Shown here: one piece after another, positions 1 to 9,389 of the stretch
How the letters are laid out: every line of letters starts with the position of its first letter
Position numbering within the stretch: the stretch's first letter is position 1
Source: CATOSD01 sp965226695
Lineage (GTDB): Bacteria; Chloroflexota; Dehalococcoidia; Lucifugimonadales; CATOSD01
Length of the DNA stretch: 64,000 bases
Assembly (NCBI GenBank): GCA_965226695.1
Contig: OZ245405.1
Coordinates: 372,001-436,000 of the forward strand
Direction: 5' to 3'
Notes under the pieces: model-generated
What the model saw: the letters and a program-made list of their open reading frames with translations, nothing else
Database searches by the model: none
Told to the model about the DNA's origin: nothing
Program-made: the position numbers and the translations under genes

Positions 1-370
1 CGCCGAAATAGGCGCTGCCGAGACCCAGCATAAGCCCAATCCCGGTGCCCACGGCGGTGGCGACTACGCCGACGTACATTGAGATGCGCGCGCCGTAGAT
101 GACGCGGCTGTAGATGTCCCTCCCCAGGCTGTCGGTGCCGAACCAGAACTCACTCGACGGCGACTCCAGCCGGTCTCTGCGGAACTGATAGTTCGGGTCG
201 TTGCGGGCCACAAGCGGCGCGAAAATCGCGATAAGTATGAACACCACCAGCATGGCGGCGCCGATGGCGCCGAGAGGTTTGCGCTTCGAGAAGTCCCAGG
301 CTGCGTGAAGCCAAACTCTTCCTCCAGCTGGGCGCAACCGTGCCTGCGTGTATTCGGAACTAACGGCCAT
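1..370 (-). CDS. dppC: Peptide ABC transporter permease, DppC type (partial)
   Basis: Inner-membrane permease of a dipeptide/oligopeptide importer. Only the N-terminal 123 residues are inside the window; the gene runs off the left edge. Reading from the ATG at 370 gives a cytoplasmic start (MAVSSEYTQARL), a first membrane helix (GAIGAAMLVVFILIAIFAPL), the periplasmic stretch typical of DppC/OppC, and the family signature FGTDSLGRDIYSRVIYGAR just before the second helix. It follows the dppB gene by 16 bp on the same strand, so the two should be cotranscribed and form a heterodimeric channel. ATPase genes would be expected beyond the left edge. The family assignment is secure; peptide specificity is inferred. 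Confidence 0.93.
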   Translation of the reverse strand, partial: MAVSSEYTQARLRPAGGRVWLHAAWDFSKRKPLGAIGAAMLVVFILIAIFAPLVARNDPNYQFRRDRLESPSSEFWFGTDSLGRDIYSRVIYGARISMYVGVVATAVGTGIGLMLGLGSAYFG

Positions 371-386
371 GCCGGACCCTCATCAT

Positions 387-1343
387 TCAGGAGTACTTGA
401 TCCTGGGGTCTATCCAGGCATACAGGAAATCTACAAATATGTTTACCATCACCACAACTCCGGCGAAGATAAACACCAGCGCCTGCACGGTGCTGTAATC
501 GCGGTTGAAGATCGATTCCACCAGCAGCCGGCCTATCCCGGGTATTCGGAAGACCGTCTCGATTATCACGATGCCCCCGAAAAGGGCGATTACTTCCAGG
601 CCGATGAGAGTGATCACCGGCAGGATCGCGTTCTTCAGGCCGTGGCGGTTCATCACCACCGAGTTGCGAAGCCCCTTGGCCCGGGCGGTGCGGATGTAGT
701 CTTCCCGCATCACCTCCAACATGCTCGACCTGGTCATGCGGGTGCCGAGGGCTGAGAGACGGAACCCGGTGACCAGTGCCGGAAATATGAGCTGCCGGAA
801 GTTCAACCAGGGGTCTTTCCAGACGGGTGCGTACTCAACGGGCGTAAACCAATTGAAATAGATCAGCAGGCCCAGGATTATCAGGGTCGCGATGAAAAAG
901 TTGGGGATAGAGAGCGCGCCAATGCTGATGATGCGCAGGGCGTAGTCCACCCACGAGTCTTGCTTTAGCGCCGCTACGAGGCCGGAGGGTATGGCGATTG
1001 CGGTAGAGACGACTATCACCATCACCATTAGATTGAGGGTGACGGGATATCGCGCCTTTATCTCGTTCGTTATCGTCTCTCCGGTGTAGAGAGACCGGCC
1101 GAAGTCGAGACGTATCGCGCCCCAAAGCCAGCGGCCGTACTGAACGTGCAGGGGGTCGTCGAGGCCCAGTTTTTCCCGCAGCTGCTGGACCATCTCCTGG
1201 GCGCCCTCCTGGTCCATCTGAGCGCCCAGGATAGCCGAGGTCACGTCTCCTGGCACCACACGCATGATGAGGAACACCAGCGTAACGGCCCCAAGAAACG
1301 TGGGCACGGCGAAAACGACCCTGCGGAGCAGGTATCTTTGCAT
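387..1343 (-). CDS. dppB: Peptide ABC transporter permease, DppB type
   Basis: A 318-residue inner-membrane permease, the usual length for DppB/OppB. It begins MQRYLLRRVVFAVPTFLGA, the classic first helix, followed by the periplasmic loop with VVPGDVTSAILG and several further helices. The cytoplasmic EAA loop is visible as ALGTRMTRSSMLEVMREDYI then RTARAKGLRNSVV. A longer frame opens seven codons upstream at 1364, but the start at 1343 has an AAGGA ribosome site about 6 nt upstream and fits the family N-terminus. The gene lies between the binding lipoprotein gene and dppC in the order expected of a peptide-importer operon. Confidence 0.94.
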   Translation of the reverse strand: MQRYLLRRVVFAVPTFLGAVTLVFLIMRVVPGDVTSAILGAQMDQEGAQEMVQQLREKLGLDDPLHVQYGRWLWGAIRLDFGRSLYTGETITNEIKARYPVTLNLMVMVIVVSTAIAIPSGLVAALKQDSWVDYALRIISIGALSIPNFFIATLIILGLLIYFNWFTPVEYAPVWKDPWLNFRQLIFPALVTGFRLSALGTRMTRSSMLEVMREDYIRTARAKGLRNSVVMNRHGLKNAILPVITLIGLEVIALFGGIVIIETVFRIPGIGRLLVESIFNRDYSTVQALVFIFAGVVVMVNIFVDFLYAWIDPRIKYS

Positions 1344-1398
1344 GATGGTCCTTACCCCAGCCATACTGGAGAAGCGCGCGGTCCGAGCCTATGCTAAA

Positions 1399-1447
1399 GG
1401 GGGCATGCCGAGCACAATAGACGTGCTGCTGAACTCAGCATACCCCC
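1399..1447. promoter_or_regulatory. Two-tier hairpin between the binding-protein gene and dppB
   Basis: GGGGGCATGC at 1399-1408 pairs with GCATACCCCC at 1438-1447 (one G-T wobble), and inside it AGCAC at 1411-1415 pairs with GTGCT at 1423-1427. Read on the minus strand the hairpin lies about 48 nt past the stop of the binding-protein gene and is followed by only three T residues. It may partly terminate or protect the transcript, giving more binding protein than permease, as is known for other ABC importer operons. The role is inferred; the pairing is seen directly. Confidence 0.5.
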
Positions 1448-1494
1448 CGCTTTTCTCTTTATGTAGGTGTTAGATCAGGCGGATGATCAGCCGG

Positions 1495-3597
1495 CTAATT
1501 GCACTGGCCGTTCGTGCACCAGGTGCTCTCCAGGCGGTCGTGGTTGTACGTCCAGTCGGCGAGCTTCATCTCCCAGCTCTGCACGTTGTTCCAGTGTAGC
1601 GTTGCCTGCCACCAGTAGTATGGGCGTTGGTCCGGCAGATCCTCTAGGAGGATTCGCTCGATCTGGTGTGTCAGGTCGATGCGCTTCTGCAGGTCCAGCT
1701 CCTGGGACTGCATTGTGAACAGGTTGTCGAACTCCTCGTTGCAGTACGAGAAGAAGTTGGACGGGTTGTCGCATTGGAAGCGCGCCCAGTAGCCGTCCGG
1801 GTCGTCGAATGGAGTGGACGAGGGAAGGGCCATGATCGAGAATTCGCGGGCGTTTCGTCGGCTCACGATAGTGGCGGTGTCGACCGTGGTCACCTCGATG
1901 TCGATTCCAATCTGCTGGAGGTCCTGTTGGGCCGTCAGGGCAGCCTTCTGGTAGGAGATGCCGAACCGCACCAACAGCTCGTCACTGAAGCCGTCGGCCA
2001 ATCCTGCTTCTTCCATCAGCGTCTTCGCCTCGGCAATTCGCGCGTCTCTGTCCCGGCTGAAGAACGAGTAGGTATTGCGCTCTTCCTCAGGAAGTGCAAA
2101 GACGAGATGGGGTCCAATGAAAGCGCCCGGCGTGCCCCATCCCTCGATGGCGGTGTCGATGGTTTCCCACTGGTCGATTACCAGCCAGGTGGCTTTGCGC
2201 ACACGCACGTCGTCCCACGGCGGCTGGTCCAAGTTGAACATTATGTTGTGCCATGCGTTGCGGGGCGCGGTGATCAGCACTGCGTCATCTGGATTCAGTT
2301 CCAGAATCTGGTTGGCCACGGAGGGTTCGAGGTGTTGCGCCAGGCCTACGGTCGAAAGCAGGCGGGCGCGGAAGGCGGCGGACATGGTGGTGAGGTCCGG
2401 GAAGACCAGGTCCTTGTATCCGTCCAGGTAGGGGCGGTCCGGCTTCCAGTAGTCCGGGTTCGCCTCGGTCACGAACTCGACGCCCTGCACGTGGGACTGG
2501 AACCGGAACGGGCCGGTACCGTCCAGGAAGGAATCCAGCTTTTCTATGCCGCTGCGCGGGTCCTCAGCCGCCACTACGGCGTCTGCTATCGATTGGGGCT
2601 GAATGACAAACCGTGCCCCGGCCATAGCCGTGAGGAATGCCGCCATAGGCTTTTCCAGCGTCACGCTCAACGTGGTGTCGTCAGAGCACGAAGAGCTCTC
2701 ATAGGGAGCGAGCGGGCTCGCCAGGCTACTAACCTTCGAGTTCGCCATCTTGTCCAGCGATGCCTTGGCATCCGCACACGAGAAAGGCGTGCCACTGTGG
2801 AAGTTCACGTCGTCGCGTAGAGGGAAGGTGTAGGTCGTTCCAGCCGAGTCCACCTCCCAGCTTGCGGCCAGCTCAGGCAGAATAACGCCGGGTTCGTTCT
2901 GGTCGTACGTCAGTATGGCATTGTAGGTCGATCCGACGGGCTGCACGGCGTTGTAGGTGCCTGTCCAGTGCAGGTCGAAGCTGATGATTCCCTCGTTCGT
3001 TGGGAAGATAAGAATGCCGCCGAGGTCTATGTCCCCCATGTCCCCCATCGTTATGGAGCCGCTCTGCATGGCGGCCTCGGCCTCGGCCATCTGCGCGGCC
3101 AGCGCCCTCTCGATTGCCGCGGCTACCTGGTCTTCGGTCACGCCTGGCCGTTCGGACAGTGCGCTCTGTATGGCCGCGGCGACCTCTGCCGTGGACGCCC
3201 CTGGCTGCTGAGCACTGAGAGCCTTGGCGATCTCGGTGGCCACGTCCTCCGTCGTAATGCCGGGCTGCTGCCGCTCGAGCGCCGACGCGATAGTGGACGC
3301 CATCTCATTGGAGGTGACTCCGCCGGGCTGCGCCGCCAGTGCTTTGGCGATTTCGTTGGCGACGTCCTGGGTCGTGACGCCGGGCTGCTGGGACAGTGCG
3401 CCCTGTATGGCCGCGGCGACCTCTGCCGATGTCACGCCGGGCTGTGTGCCCTCAAGGGCACGATTCACGATGCCTTCAACGTCGATGGGCGTTGGCGTTG
3501 GCTGAACTTCCGGTTCCTGCGCACTGCAGGCCAGGGAGAACAGCAGCAGCACCGCCAGCATGAACAGGAATTTGGGCCATACTCGAACGACAGCCAT
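1495..3597 (-). CDS. Peptide ABC transporter substrate-binding lipoprotein with N-terminal repeat stalk
   Basis: A 700-residue extracytoplasmic binding protein (SBP_bac_5 family) that should capture peptides or related solutes for the dppB/dppC permease downstream. Residues 1-24 form a lipoprotein signal ending in LLFSLAC (lipid-modified Cys24). A short Pro/Thr linker follows, then six imperfect repeats of about 20 residues across residues 40-170 (variants of PGVTTEDVATEIAKAL and AAQQ), predicted helical. The binding domain occupies about 185-700, with the usual cluster of VRKATWLVIDQ and FSIMALPSSTPFDDPDGYW. The repeat stalk makes it about 150 residues longer than ordinary DppA proteins. The ATG at 3597 has GGAG five bases upstream. 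Confidence 0.93.
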   Translation of the reverse strand: MAVVRVWPKFLFMLAVLLLFSLACSAQEPEVQPTPTPIDVEGIVNRALEGTQPGVTSAEVAAAIQGALSQQPGVTTQDVANEIAKALAAQPGGVTSNEMASTIASALERQQPGITTEDVATEIAKALSAQQPGASTAEVAAAIQSALSERPGVTEDQVAAAIERALAAQMAEAEAAMQSGSITMGDMGDIDLGGILIFPTNEGIISFDLHWTGTYNAVQPVGSTYNAILTYDQNEPGVILPELAASWEVDSAGTTYTFPLRDDVNFHSGTPFSCADAKASLDKMANSKVSSLASPLAPYESSSCSDDTTLSVTLEKPMAAFLTAMAGARFVIQPQSIADAVVAAEDPRSGIEKLDSFLDGTGPFRFQSHVQGVEFVTEANPDYWKPDRPYLDGYKDLVFPDLTTMSAAFRARLLSTVGLAQHLEPSVANQILELNPDDAVLITAPRNAWHNIMFNLDQPPWDDVRVRKATWLVIDQWETIDTAIEGWGTPGAFIGPHLVFALPEEERNTYSFFSRDRDARIAEAKTLMEEAGLADGFSDELLVRFGISYQKAALTAQQDLQQIGIDIEVTTVDTATIVSRRNAREFSIMALPSSTPFDDPDGYWARFQCDNPSNFFSYCNEEFDNLFTMQSQELDLQKRIDLTHQIERILLEDLPDQRPYYWWQATLHWNNVQSWEMKLADWTYNHDRLESTWCTNGQCN

Positions 3598-3674
3598 ATC
3601 TCCACCTCTCCTACCACACCACTACGCGGTGTGTCTAACCATTGTTGAGCCTCGCCTCTTATTTGGGCTTGCGC

Positions 3675-3703
3675 AGGCTAGCACAATGCAATTGGGCGGT
3701 CAA
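3675..3703 (-). promoter_or_regulatory. Possible sigma70-type promoter of the peptide importer
   Basis: On the minus strand TTGACC (3703-3698) and TAGCCT (3680-3675) are separated by exactly 17 bp, about 80 bp upstream of the binding-lipoprotein start. The -35 box matches five of six consensus bases; the -10 box is weak. The 280 bp between this gene and the divergent amidohydrolase holds no other feature I can support. Confidence 0.4.
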
Positions 3704-3878
3704 TAAAGTCAAAGCTTCCGGACATGGCAATCGCAATTGGACGACTCCAGGAGCGTCCAGGAATGCCTGCGGCTTGAAGCCAATTCTGCTGCGAAATGCC
3801 CTATCATACGCGCCGTATGGGAACACACCCGCGATAGACCGCTTCTCGCTAGGGCGACACTTATGGAGGTGAAAGACG

Positions 3879-4727
3879 ATGGCGACTCAGACCCCCACTA
3901 TCGACTGCCAGGTGCACTGCTACGAGCGCAACCGCCCCGAGCGTCCGTGGAGCGGCTTTCTCCAAGGGCCGGACGAGGTGACCGGCGACGACATGGTGGC
4001 GGCGATGGACGCCGTCGGCGTGGACGGGGCCATCCTCATCTCGCCCTTCTCGTTGTACCAGTACGACGCGAGCTACGCTCTGGAAGTGTACGCTAAGCAT
4101 CCGGGCCGGTTCGGTCTGGTCCGGCCGTTCGACCCGGCATCCGAGACCGTCGCCTCGGACGTGGCGGAGTGGACGGCGACGCCGGGCGTGGTTGGCGCGC
4201 GGGTCATGCTCGCGTACGGGGACTACGAGGCCGACCACCCCGGCCTCAGTGCCATCTTCGCCGCCTGCGCACGCGCGGGCGTTCCCGTCAACGTGATGGC
4301 CGCCGGCAAGCTGCCGCTCCTGACCGAGCTGGCGCGCCGCAATTCCGACACGCAGGTGATCATCGACCACGTGGGACTGGCCCAGCCGTTCGTGCCGCCG
4401 CCGCCGGCGGAGCCGTTCGCCGACCTGCCCAACGTGCTGGCGGCGGCGGAGCAGGGCAACGTGGCGATCAAGATCTCCGGCGCCTGCACCCTGTCCCACG
4501 AACCGTTCCCCTACCCCGACATCTGGGAGCCGCTGAGCCGGGTGTTCGACGCATACGGCCTGGAGCGGTGCATGTGGGGTACCGACTGGACTCGGGCCGT
4601 CCGGCTGCTGACCTACGAGCAGGGCGTGGAGGCCTTCCGGGTGACCGACCGCCTCTCCGACTCCGACCGCGCCACCCTGATGGGCGGCACGCTGGCGCGA
4701 ATCTACGGGTGGACGCCGGGGGCGTAA
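3879..4727 (+). CDS. Amidohydrolase family 2 protein
   Basis: A 282-residue TIM-barrel hydrolase of the amidohydrolase-2 (PF04909) group. Visible features are an N-terminal DCQVHCYE strand, which keeps one of the two usual metal-binding histidines, VIIDHVGLAQP in the middle barrel (His after the Asp), the NVAIKISGA strand, and CMWGTDW near the end, whose Asp is the conserved last-strand carboxylate. Members act as decarboxylases or lactonases on aromatic and related carboxylates; the substrate cannot be read from sequence. GGAGGT at 3865-3870 gives a strong ribosome site. It is convergent with the M16 protease gene and has no obvious operon partner. Confidence 0.88.
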   Translation: MATQTPTIDCQVHCYERNRPERPWSGFLQGPDEVTGDDMVAAMDAVGVDGAILISPFSLYQYDASYALEVYAKHPGRFGLVRPFDPASETVASDVAEWTATPGVVGARVMLAYGDYEADHPGLSAIFAACARAGVPVNVMAAGKLPLLTELARRNSDTQVIIDHVGLAQPFVPPPPAEPFADLPNVLAAAEQGNVAIKISGACTLSHEPFPYPDIWEPLSRVFDAYGLERCMWGTDWTRAVRLLTYEQGVEAFRVTDRLSDSDRATLMGGTLARIYGWTPGA

Positions 4728-4740
4728 GCCCAGTTATTCG

Positions 4741-4780
4741 GTTGCCGCCCCTACTCCTCTGTTGCCGCCCCTACTCCTCT
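4741..4780. repeat. Perfect 20-bp tandem duplication over the M16 stop codon
   Basis: The 20-mer GTTGCCGCCCCTACTCCTCT occurs twice head to tail (4741-4760 and 4761-4780). The second copy contains the stop codon of the M16 protease gene (4771-4773) and its last codons; the first lies in the 3' flank. It may be a recent slippage duplication. Confidence 0.85.
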
Positions 4781-7700
4781 TCGGGGAGGAGGACGATGCG
4801 CACGTACCGGTCGTCGGTGAGGTAACGCTGCGCCGCGGCGGCCACCTGCTCCAGCGTCAGCGCCTCCAGCCATTCGTCGAAGCTGACTATCTCGTCGAAC
4901 GACTCGCCGCGCCGCGCGGCGGTGCGGATCTGGGTGAGCCAGAACCCGTTCTCCCGTAGCCGCTCCTCGCGGGAGGTGCGGAACAGCTCCTTGGCCGTGT
5001 CCAGGTACTTCTGCTCGCCTCCCATCTGCAGCCAGTCTATCTGGTCGAACACCTCGCCCAGTAGCTCTTCGACGCGGTCGGGGTCGCTGCCGAAGAGGAC
5101 GTAGACCTGGTACTCGGGGTCTGGCAGCGGTTCGGTGCCGCTGGTGTACACGTTGATGCTGTAGGTTCCGCCGAGCGCCTCCCGCACCCGCTCTCGCAAC
5201 CTGATGCCGAGGATCTCGCCCGCCACGTCGAGCGTCAGCGCCTCCTGGCGGCTCCAGTCCATGTCTCCGGCATACACCAGCAACGTCTGACTGCGCGGCT
5301 CGACGCCGCTGCGGACCACGTGTTCCTCCAGCCCGGCGGGCGGGTCGACTCCGTGGTCCTGCCACTGCTCGGCGCGTCCGGCGGTCGGCAGAGCGGCCAG
5401 GTAGGCCGTGGTCAGCGAGCGCAGGGTATCCCAGTCGAATGCGCCCACGAAGACGAACGTCGCGTCGCCCAGGTCGGCGAACCGGTCGGAGTACACGGTC
5501 TCCGCCGCCTCCATGTTCAGCTCCTCCAGCACCTCAACGGTGAGAGGCCGCAATCGGTGGTGTCCCTGGCTCAGCACGGAGTTCGCGTAGGCGAAGAAGA
5601 CCGAGTCCGGATCGGCGGCGCGGAACTCGGCGACGCTTTGCAGCCTGGCTTCGTACTGCGTGAAGAAGGTCGGATCGAGACGGTGCTGGGTCGCGTACAG
5701 CGTGATGAGCTGGAACAGGGTCTCGAGGTCCTCCGGAGAGGCGTTGCCGCTGAAGCCCTCGAACAACTCTTCGATGTATGGGGTTATCTCAACCCTCTGG
5801 CCGGCCAGCAGCTTGTCCAGGGTCACGCTGTCGTGCGGGCCCGCGCCGCTGCCGGCGATAAGCTGGGCGGCGTAACGGGCTGACACATGGTCTTCGTCGG
5901 TGACGAGCGAATGGCCGCCGGGGCTGAAGGCCCTGAACAGCACCTCGTCGTCGCGGAAGTCTGTCTGCTTGGCGATGACCGTGACGCCGTTGGACAGCGT
6001 CCACCTCACGGCGTCTATGGACTCTATTTGCTCTTCGGCGGTGATGGTACCCGGCTGGGGCAGGTTCGCCAGCAGGGGAACGTCGCCCAGGTCGTCCGCG
6101 TAGGGCTCCACCGCCAGCGCGTGGGCCGTCTGGAGCTGCGTCAGCAGCGCCGCGCCGAGATCGCTGTCGGAGCCGGCGGCGTCGGTCTCTTCGGGCCGCA
6201 CCACCAGGAGGGCAAGGTCCTCTGTCTGTGCCCAGGACTGCGCCACGTCCGCGAAGTCGGCCAGCGAGATCTGCGGCAGGAGCTGCTGGTACAGCTCCCA
6301 CTCGGCCTCGATGCCGGGGGCGGGCGATCCCATGAAGAAGTGGTCGGTGTAGTCGTCGGCCAGATCGGTCGAGGGCGTCTGGTCACGCTGCTTGTACTGG
6401 CTCTCGACCGAGCTGAGCAGGTTGCTCTTCTCGCGCTCCAGCTCTCCATCCGTGAAGCCGTGCTGGTGGACGCGCTGAATCTCCTCGAGCACGGCCGCCA
6501 AGCCGGCCTCGACGCCGTCCGTCTCTACCCACGACGAGAACGTGGTGATGTCCAGCGTATAGACGTAGTTGGAGCGTCCGGCGCTGGCGGTGAGGTATGG
6601 CGGGTCGGCGGACTGGCCGCGCTCGAACAGCCGCGAGTTGAGCATTAAGTACGCGAGCTTCTCCACGACGGTGCGCCTGAACGCGGCAAGGTCGCGGCCG
6701 GTTTCGGGGGCGAGCTTGCGGATGAGCACGAACTGGGTGGCGGGCGATTCGGTGTCGGTGAACACCTCGATGAGAGGGGTCTCGTGGCCGGGGACTTCGA
6801 CGCGCGGCCTGTCGGTGGGTTGTCCGGCGGCGGCGCGCTCCTGTGCGGCCTCGCCCTCAGGCGGCGGCGCGAAGTGCTGCTTTATCTTGGCCTCGATCGT
6901 CTCCACGTCGAAGTCGCCCACGGCGACGACGGCCATCAGATCGGGCCTGTACCAGCGCTCGTAGTAAGCGCGCAGGCTCTCCACGGGCGCGTTCTCGATG
7001 ATCTCGGTGCGGCCGATGGGGGCGCGGCTGGCGTAGAGCGAGGAGCCGAAGAGGAGGTTGAGCAGGTTTTGCTGGAGGCGCGAGTCGAATCCCTGGTAGA
7101 GGCGCCACTCCTCCAGCACCACGCCACGCTCAAGCTCGACTTCTACCGGGTCGAACGCTATCGAGAAGGCCCAGTCGCTAAGAATCTGGAAGGCGGTCTC
7201 GGTGATTTCGGGATCGTCGGTCGGAATTTCCAGAAAGTACAGGGTGTCGTCGAAGCCGGTCCGGGCGTTAAGGTCGGCGCCGAAGGTGCTGCCGATGGAC
7301 TCGAGGTATTCGACGATCTCCTGCTTGGCGAAGCGCTCGGTGCCGTTGAAGGCCATGTGCTCCACTAAGTGGGCCAAGCCCTGCTGGTCGTCCTCCTCTT
7401 GGACGGAGCCGGCCCTCACCGCCAGCGCGATCTGCGCCCTGCCGCGCGGCTCCTCATTGTGCCTGATGTAGTAGCTCAGGCCGTTGGAGAGCGTGCCCCG
7501 GACCACCGATGGGTCGAAGGCCAGGGGGGCCGGAGTCGGTTCGGGCGTGGGCGTTGGGACCTGGCGTGGGAACTGCCGTCGGCGTAGGCGTGGGCGTGGG
7601 CGCGGGACGGGGTGGCGTGGCTGTCGGCATGGCGGTGGCCGTGGGCTGCGGCGTCGCGGTCGCGGTGGGCTGCGGCATGGAGGTCGCGGTAGGCTGGGGC

Positions 7701-7927
7701 GTCGCGGTGGGTTCCGGCCTCGCAGTCGCGGTTGCCGTGGGAGTCGGCTCCGGCATAGCGGTTGCGGTAGGCTCTGGCGTCGCGGTGGGCGCTGGCGGCG
7801 CCGGTGTCGCGGTAGACGTGGGTTCCGGCGTAGGGGTGGGTGATTCCTCCTGGCCGCACGCCGCAAGCGCCACCAGGGTCAGCGCGGCGAAGATGACGGC
7901 CAGCATATATTTCATACGTGCGTTCAT
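4771..7927 (-). CDS. M16 family zinc metalloprotease, lipoprotein, frameshifted in its linker
   Basis: A pitrilysin-family (PqqL-like) protease of about 1,050 residues with two M16 domains. The active site is in the first: HLVEH at 7371-7357 is the HxxEH zinc motif, with a downstream VVLEEWR carrying the third ligand. The second half is the inactive partner domain. The ATG at 7927 opens a lipoprotein signal (LVALAAC, Cys24) and a long Pro/Thr/Ala linker of PTATPEPT repeats. The signal and linker are in one frame and the protease in another: removing one C at 7560-7561 restores VPTPVPTPTPEPTPAPLAF. This is either an assembly error or a slippage site. The protease should be anchored outside the cytoplasmic membrane and degrade peptides. 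Confidence 0.88.
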
Positions 7928-8346
7928 ATACTTCTTATCTCGTAGGGAGTTGCCGCGGTGGCTTTTCTACCACTTATCATACGCTTTCAAGCGGTGTTGG
8001 TGCTTTGCTAGCAGGCGCTTTAGATATCACCAGCTCGCGCCTGCAAGCGGTGGGGGCTACTTCGTAGGCGGGTACTTGCCATCTGCGTTGTTGGCGACGG
8101 CGAAGGCGGCAATGGCGGCGGGTCAGTCTGGGGTCGACCGATTCGCCGTCCGTCGAACGCGGCGAAGGTGGCTTCGTCGACGCTGCGGCGACGTTCGGGT
8201 GGGCGCCGGTCGGCAGCCGCCCTGTCCCAGGAGCTGCTGCCGACGGTGAATGCCCTGCGGTCCGTCGAGGCGGCATACAGGCCTCCTCGTCCGGCCCGGG
8301 CTCGTCCGGGTGGGCCAGGTGCAGCGCTAGCCTGGGAGACCCAGTT

Positions 8347-8656
8347 TCTCCAGCGAAATGTGACCGCGCATTCGGCCCATTCTGTCCCAGTATAGCTGGG
8401 AGTCCTGGCGACTTGCGGTGAGCGAAAGACGCGGATGCGACGGCGTTTGGGACTGAATGCGATCGACCCAGCTCACGTCACCGCCGAACTCCCACGTCAG
8501 CAGAAGTGGGACGGGGGATCACACCGTCGTAATCTTTACGCCCCGTTCCCGTATCGAGTACGGGGCCATCCCTGGCCTTCCCCATTCAAGTGGGAAGGGC
8601 CTTTTGGGTTGCGGGGTCGGTTGTTCACAGGGCGGAGAGTAGCACGGATGTGCGTG
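8347..8656. repeat. Direct repeat, copy 1, with terminator-like hairpin
   Basis: This block is similar to 8824-9100. The last 83 bases (8574-8656) are almost or fully identical to 9018-9100, while the first part is diverged but keeps GCGAAATGTG, TAGCTGGGAGTC, CTGGCGACTTGCG and CGGATGCGACGG in order. The conserved end contains CCTTCCC, a short loop, GGGAAGG and then CCTTTT, which looks like an intrinsic terminator read rightward. No coding function is visible. Confidence 0.75.
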
Positions 8657-8823
8657 GGCGTTCCAGCGAGGAGACGGAGCGGTCGGTGGCGGCGAGGTTG
8701 GTTTCGACGTCGAATTGCATGGTGTGGGCCCTAGGGTAGGGTAGTATTGTCAGTTTATCAGTGGTCAGTAGTCAGTGGCCGGGTGGTGCGGGTGTGGAAG
8801 GGCCGAGAGCTCCTGCGGGGGAG

Positions 8824-9100
8824 AAGTTTCGGCGAAATGTGTGTCATTCTGGGACATTCTGTGTCATCCCATAGCTGGGAGTCACTGGCGACTTGCGACA
8901 CTCCGTGAGACAACGGATGCGACGGTTTGGGGCTGAATGAGATGGAATGTGCAATCTGTTCGACAGCCTAATGCAGTTCTACGCCCTTCGGCGTATCAGT
9001 GCTGTGGGCCAGTCCCAGGCCTTCCCCATTCAAGTGGGAAGGGCCTTTTGGGTTGCGGGGTCGGTTGTTCACAGGGCGGAGAGTAGCACGGATGTGCGTG
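8824..9100. repeat. Direct repeat, copy 2, with terminator-like hairpin
   Basis: Second copy of the block at 8347-8656, with the same order of short conserved segments and the same hairpin followed by CCTTTT at about 9020-9050. The spacing of the two copies (about 445 bp) and the uneven divergence suggest an old duplication whose hairpin end has been kept or converted. Confidence 0.75.
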
Positions 9101-9389
9101 AGAATCAAGAGGGGTTGGGAGGGCCGACAGGGCTATCGCATACTACTCGACGGTCGCTAGGGCTGAGACGAAACAGGTATGTTTTGTGGCGTCTATGGGC
9201 CAGCTTTGGGTAACTTACGTGTCGCTGGTGGGACTCGATTGCGCGGTTTTGGGGCAGTGTTTTGGCCTTCAGGTGTGAGGGTGCGGGTGGTTTGGGGCCG
9301 AGGAATTGGTGTGCGGTGGCACTGGGCAGGGCGGAGGCCAACCGGCTACCTTTGCATAGCCTCAGTCGCGCTCAAGCGAGCAACGCTTA

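Larger units (their letters stand above)
7928..9389. other. Gene-poor region with two related non-coding blocks
   Basis: About 1.46 kb in which no convincing gene was found: the open frames are short, GC-driven and without family features. It contains the direct duplication described separately, two imperfect inverted repeats around a TAGCTGGGA core near 8384-8402 and 8867-8882, and a palindrome built on CCCCGT and ACGGGG at 8541-8565. The stretch from 9100 to 9389 shows nothing I can identify. Confidence 0.6.

Noticed and set aside
7509..8249. A 246-codon plus-strand frame rich in Gly and Val
   Set aside because: It is the antisense of the Pro/Thr linker of the M16 protein.
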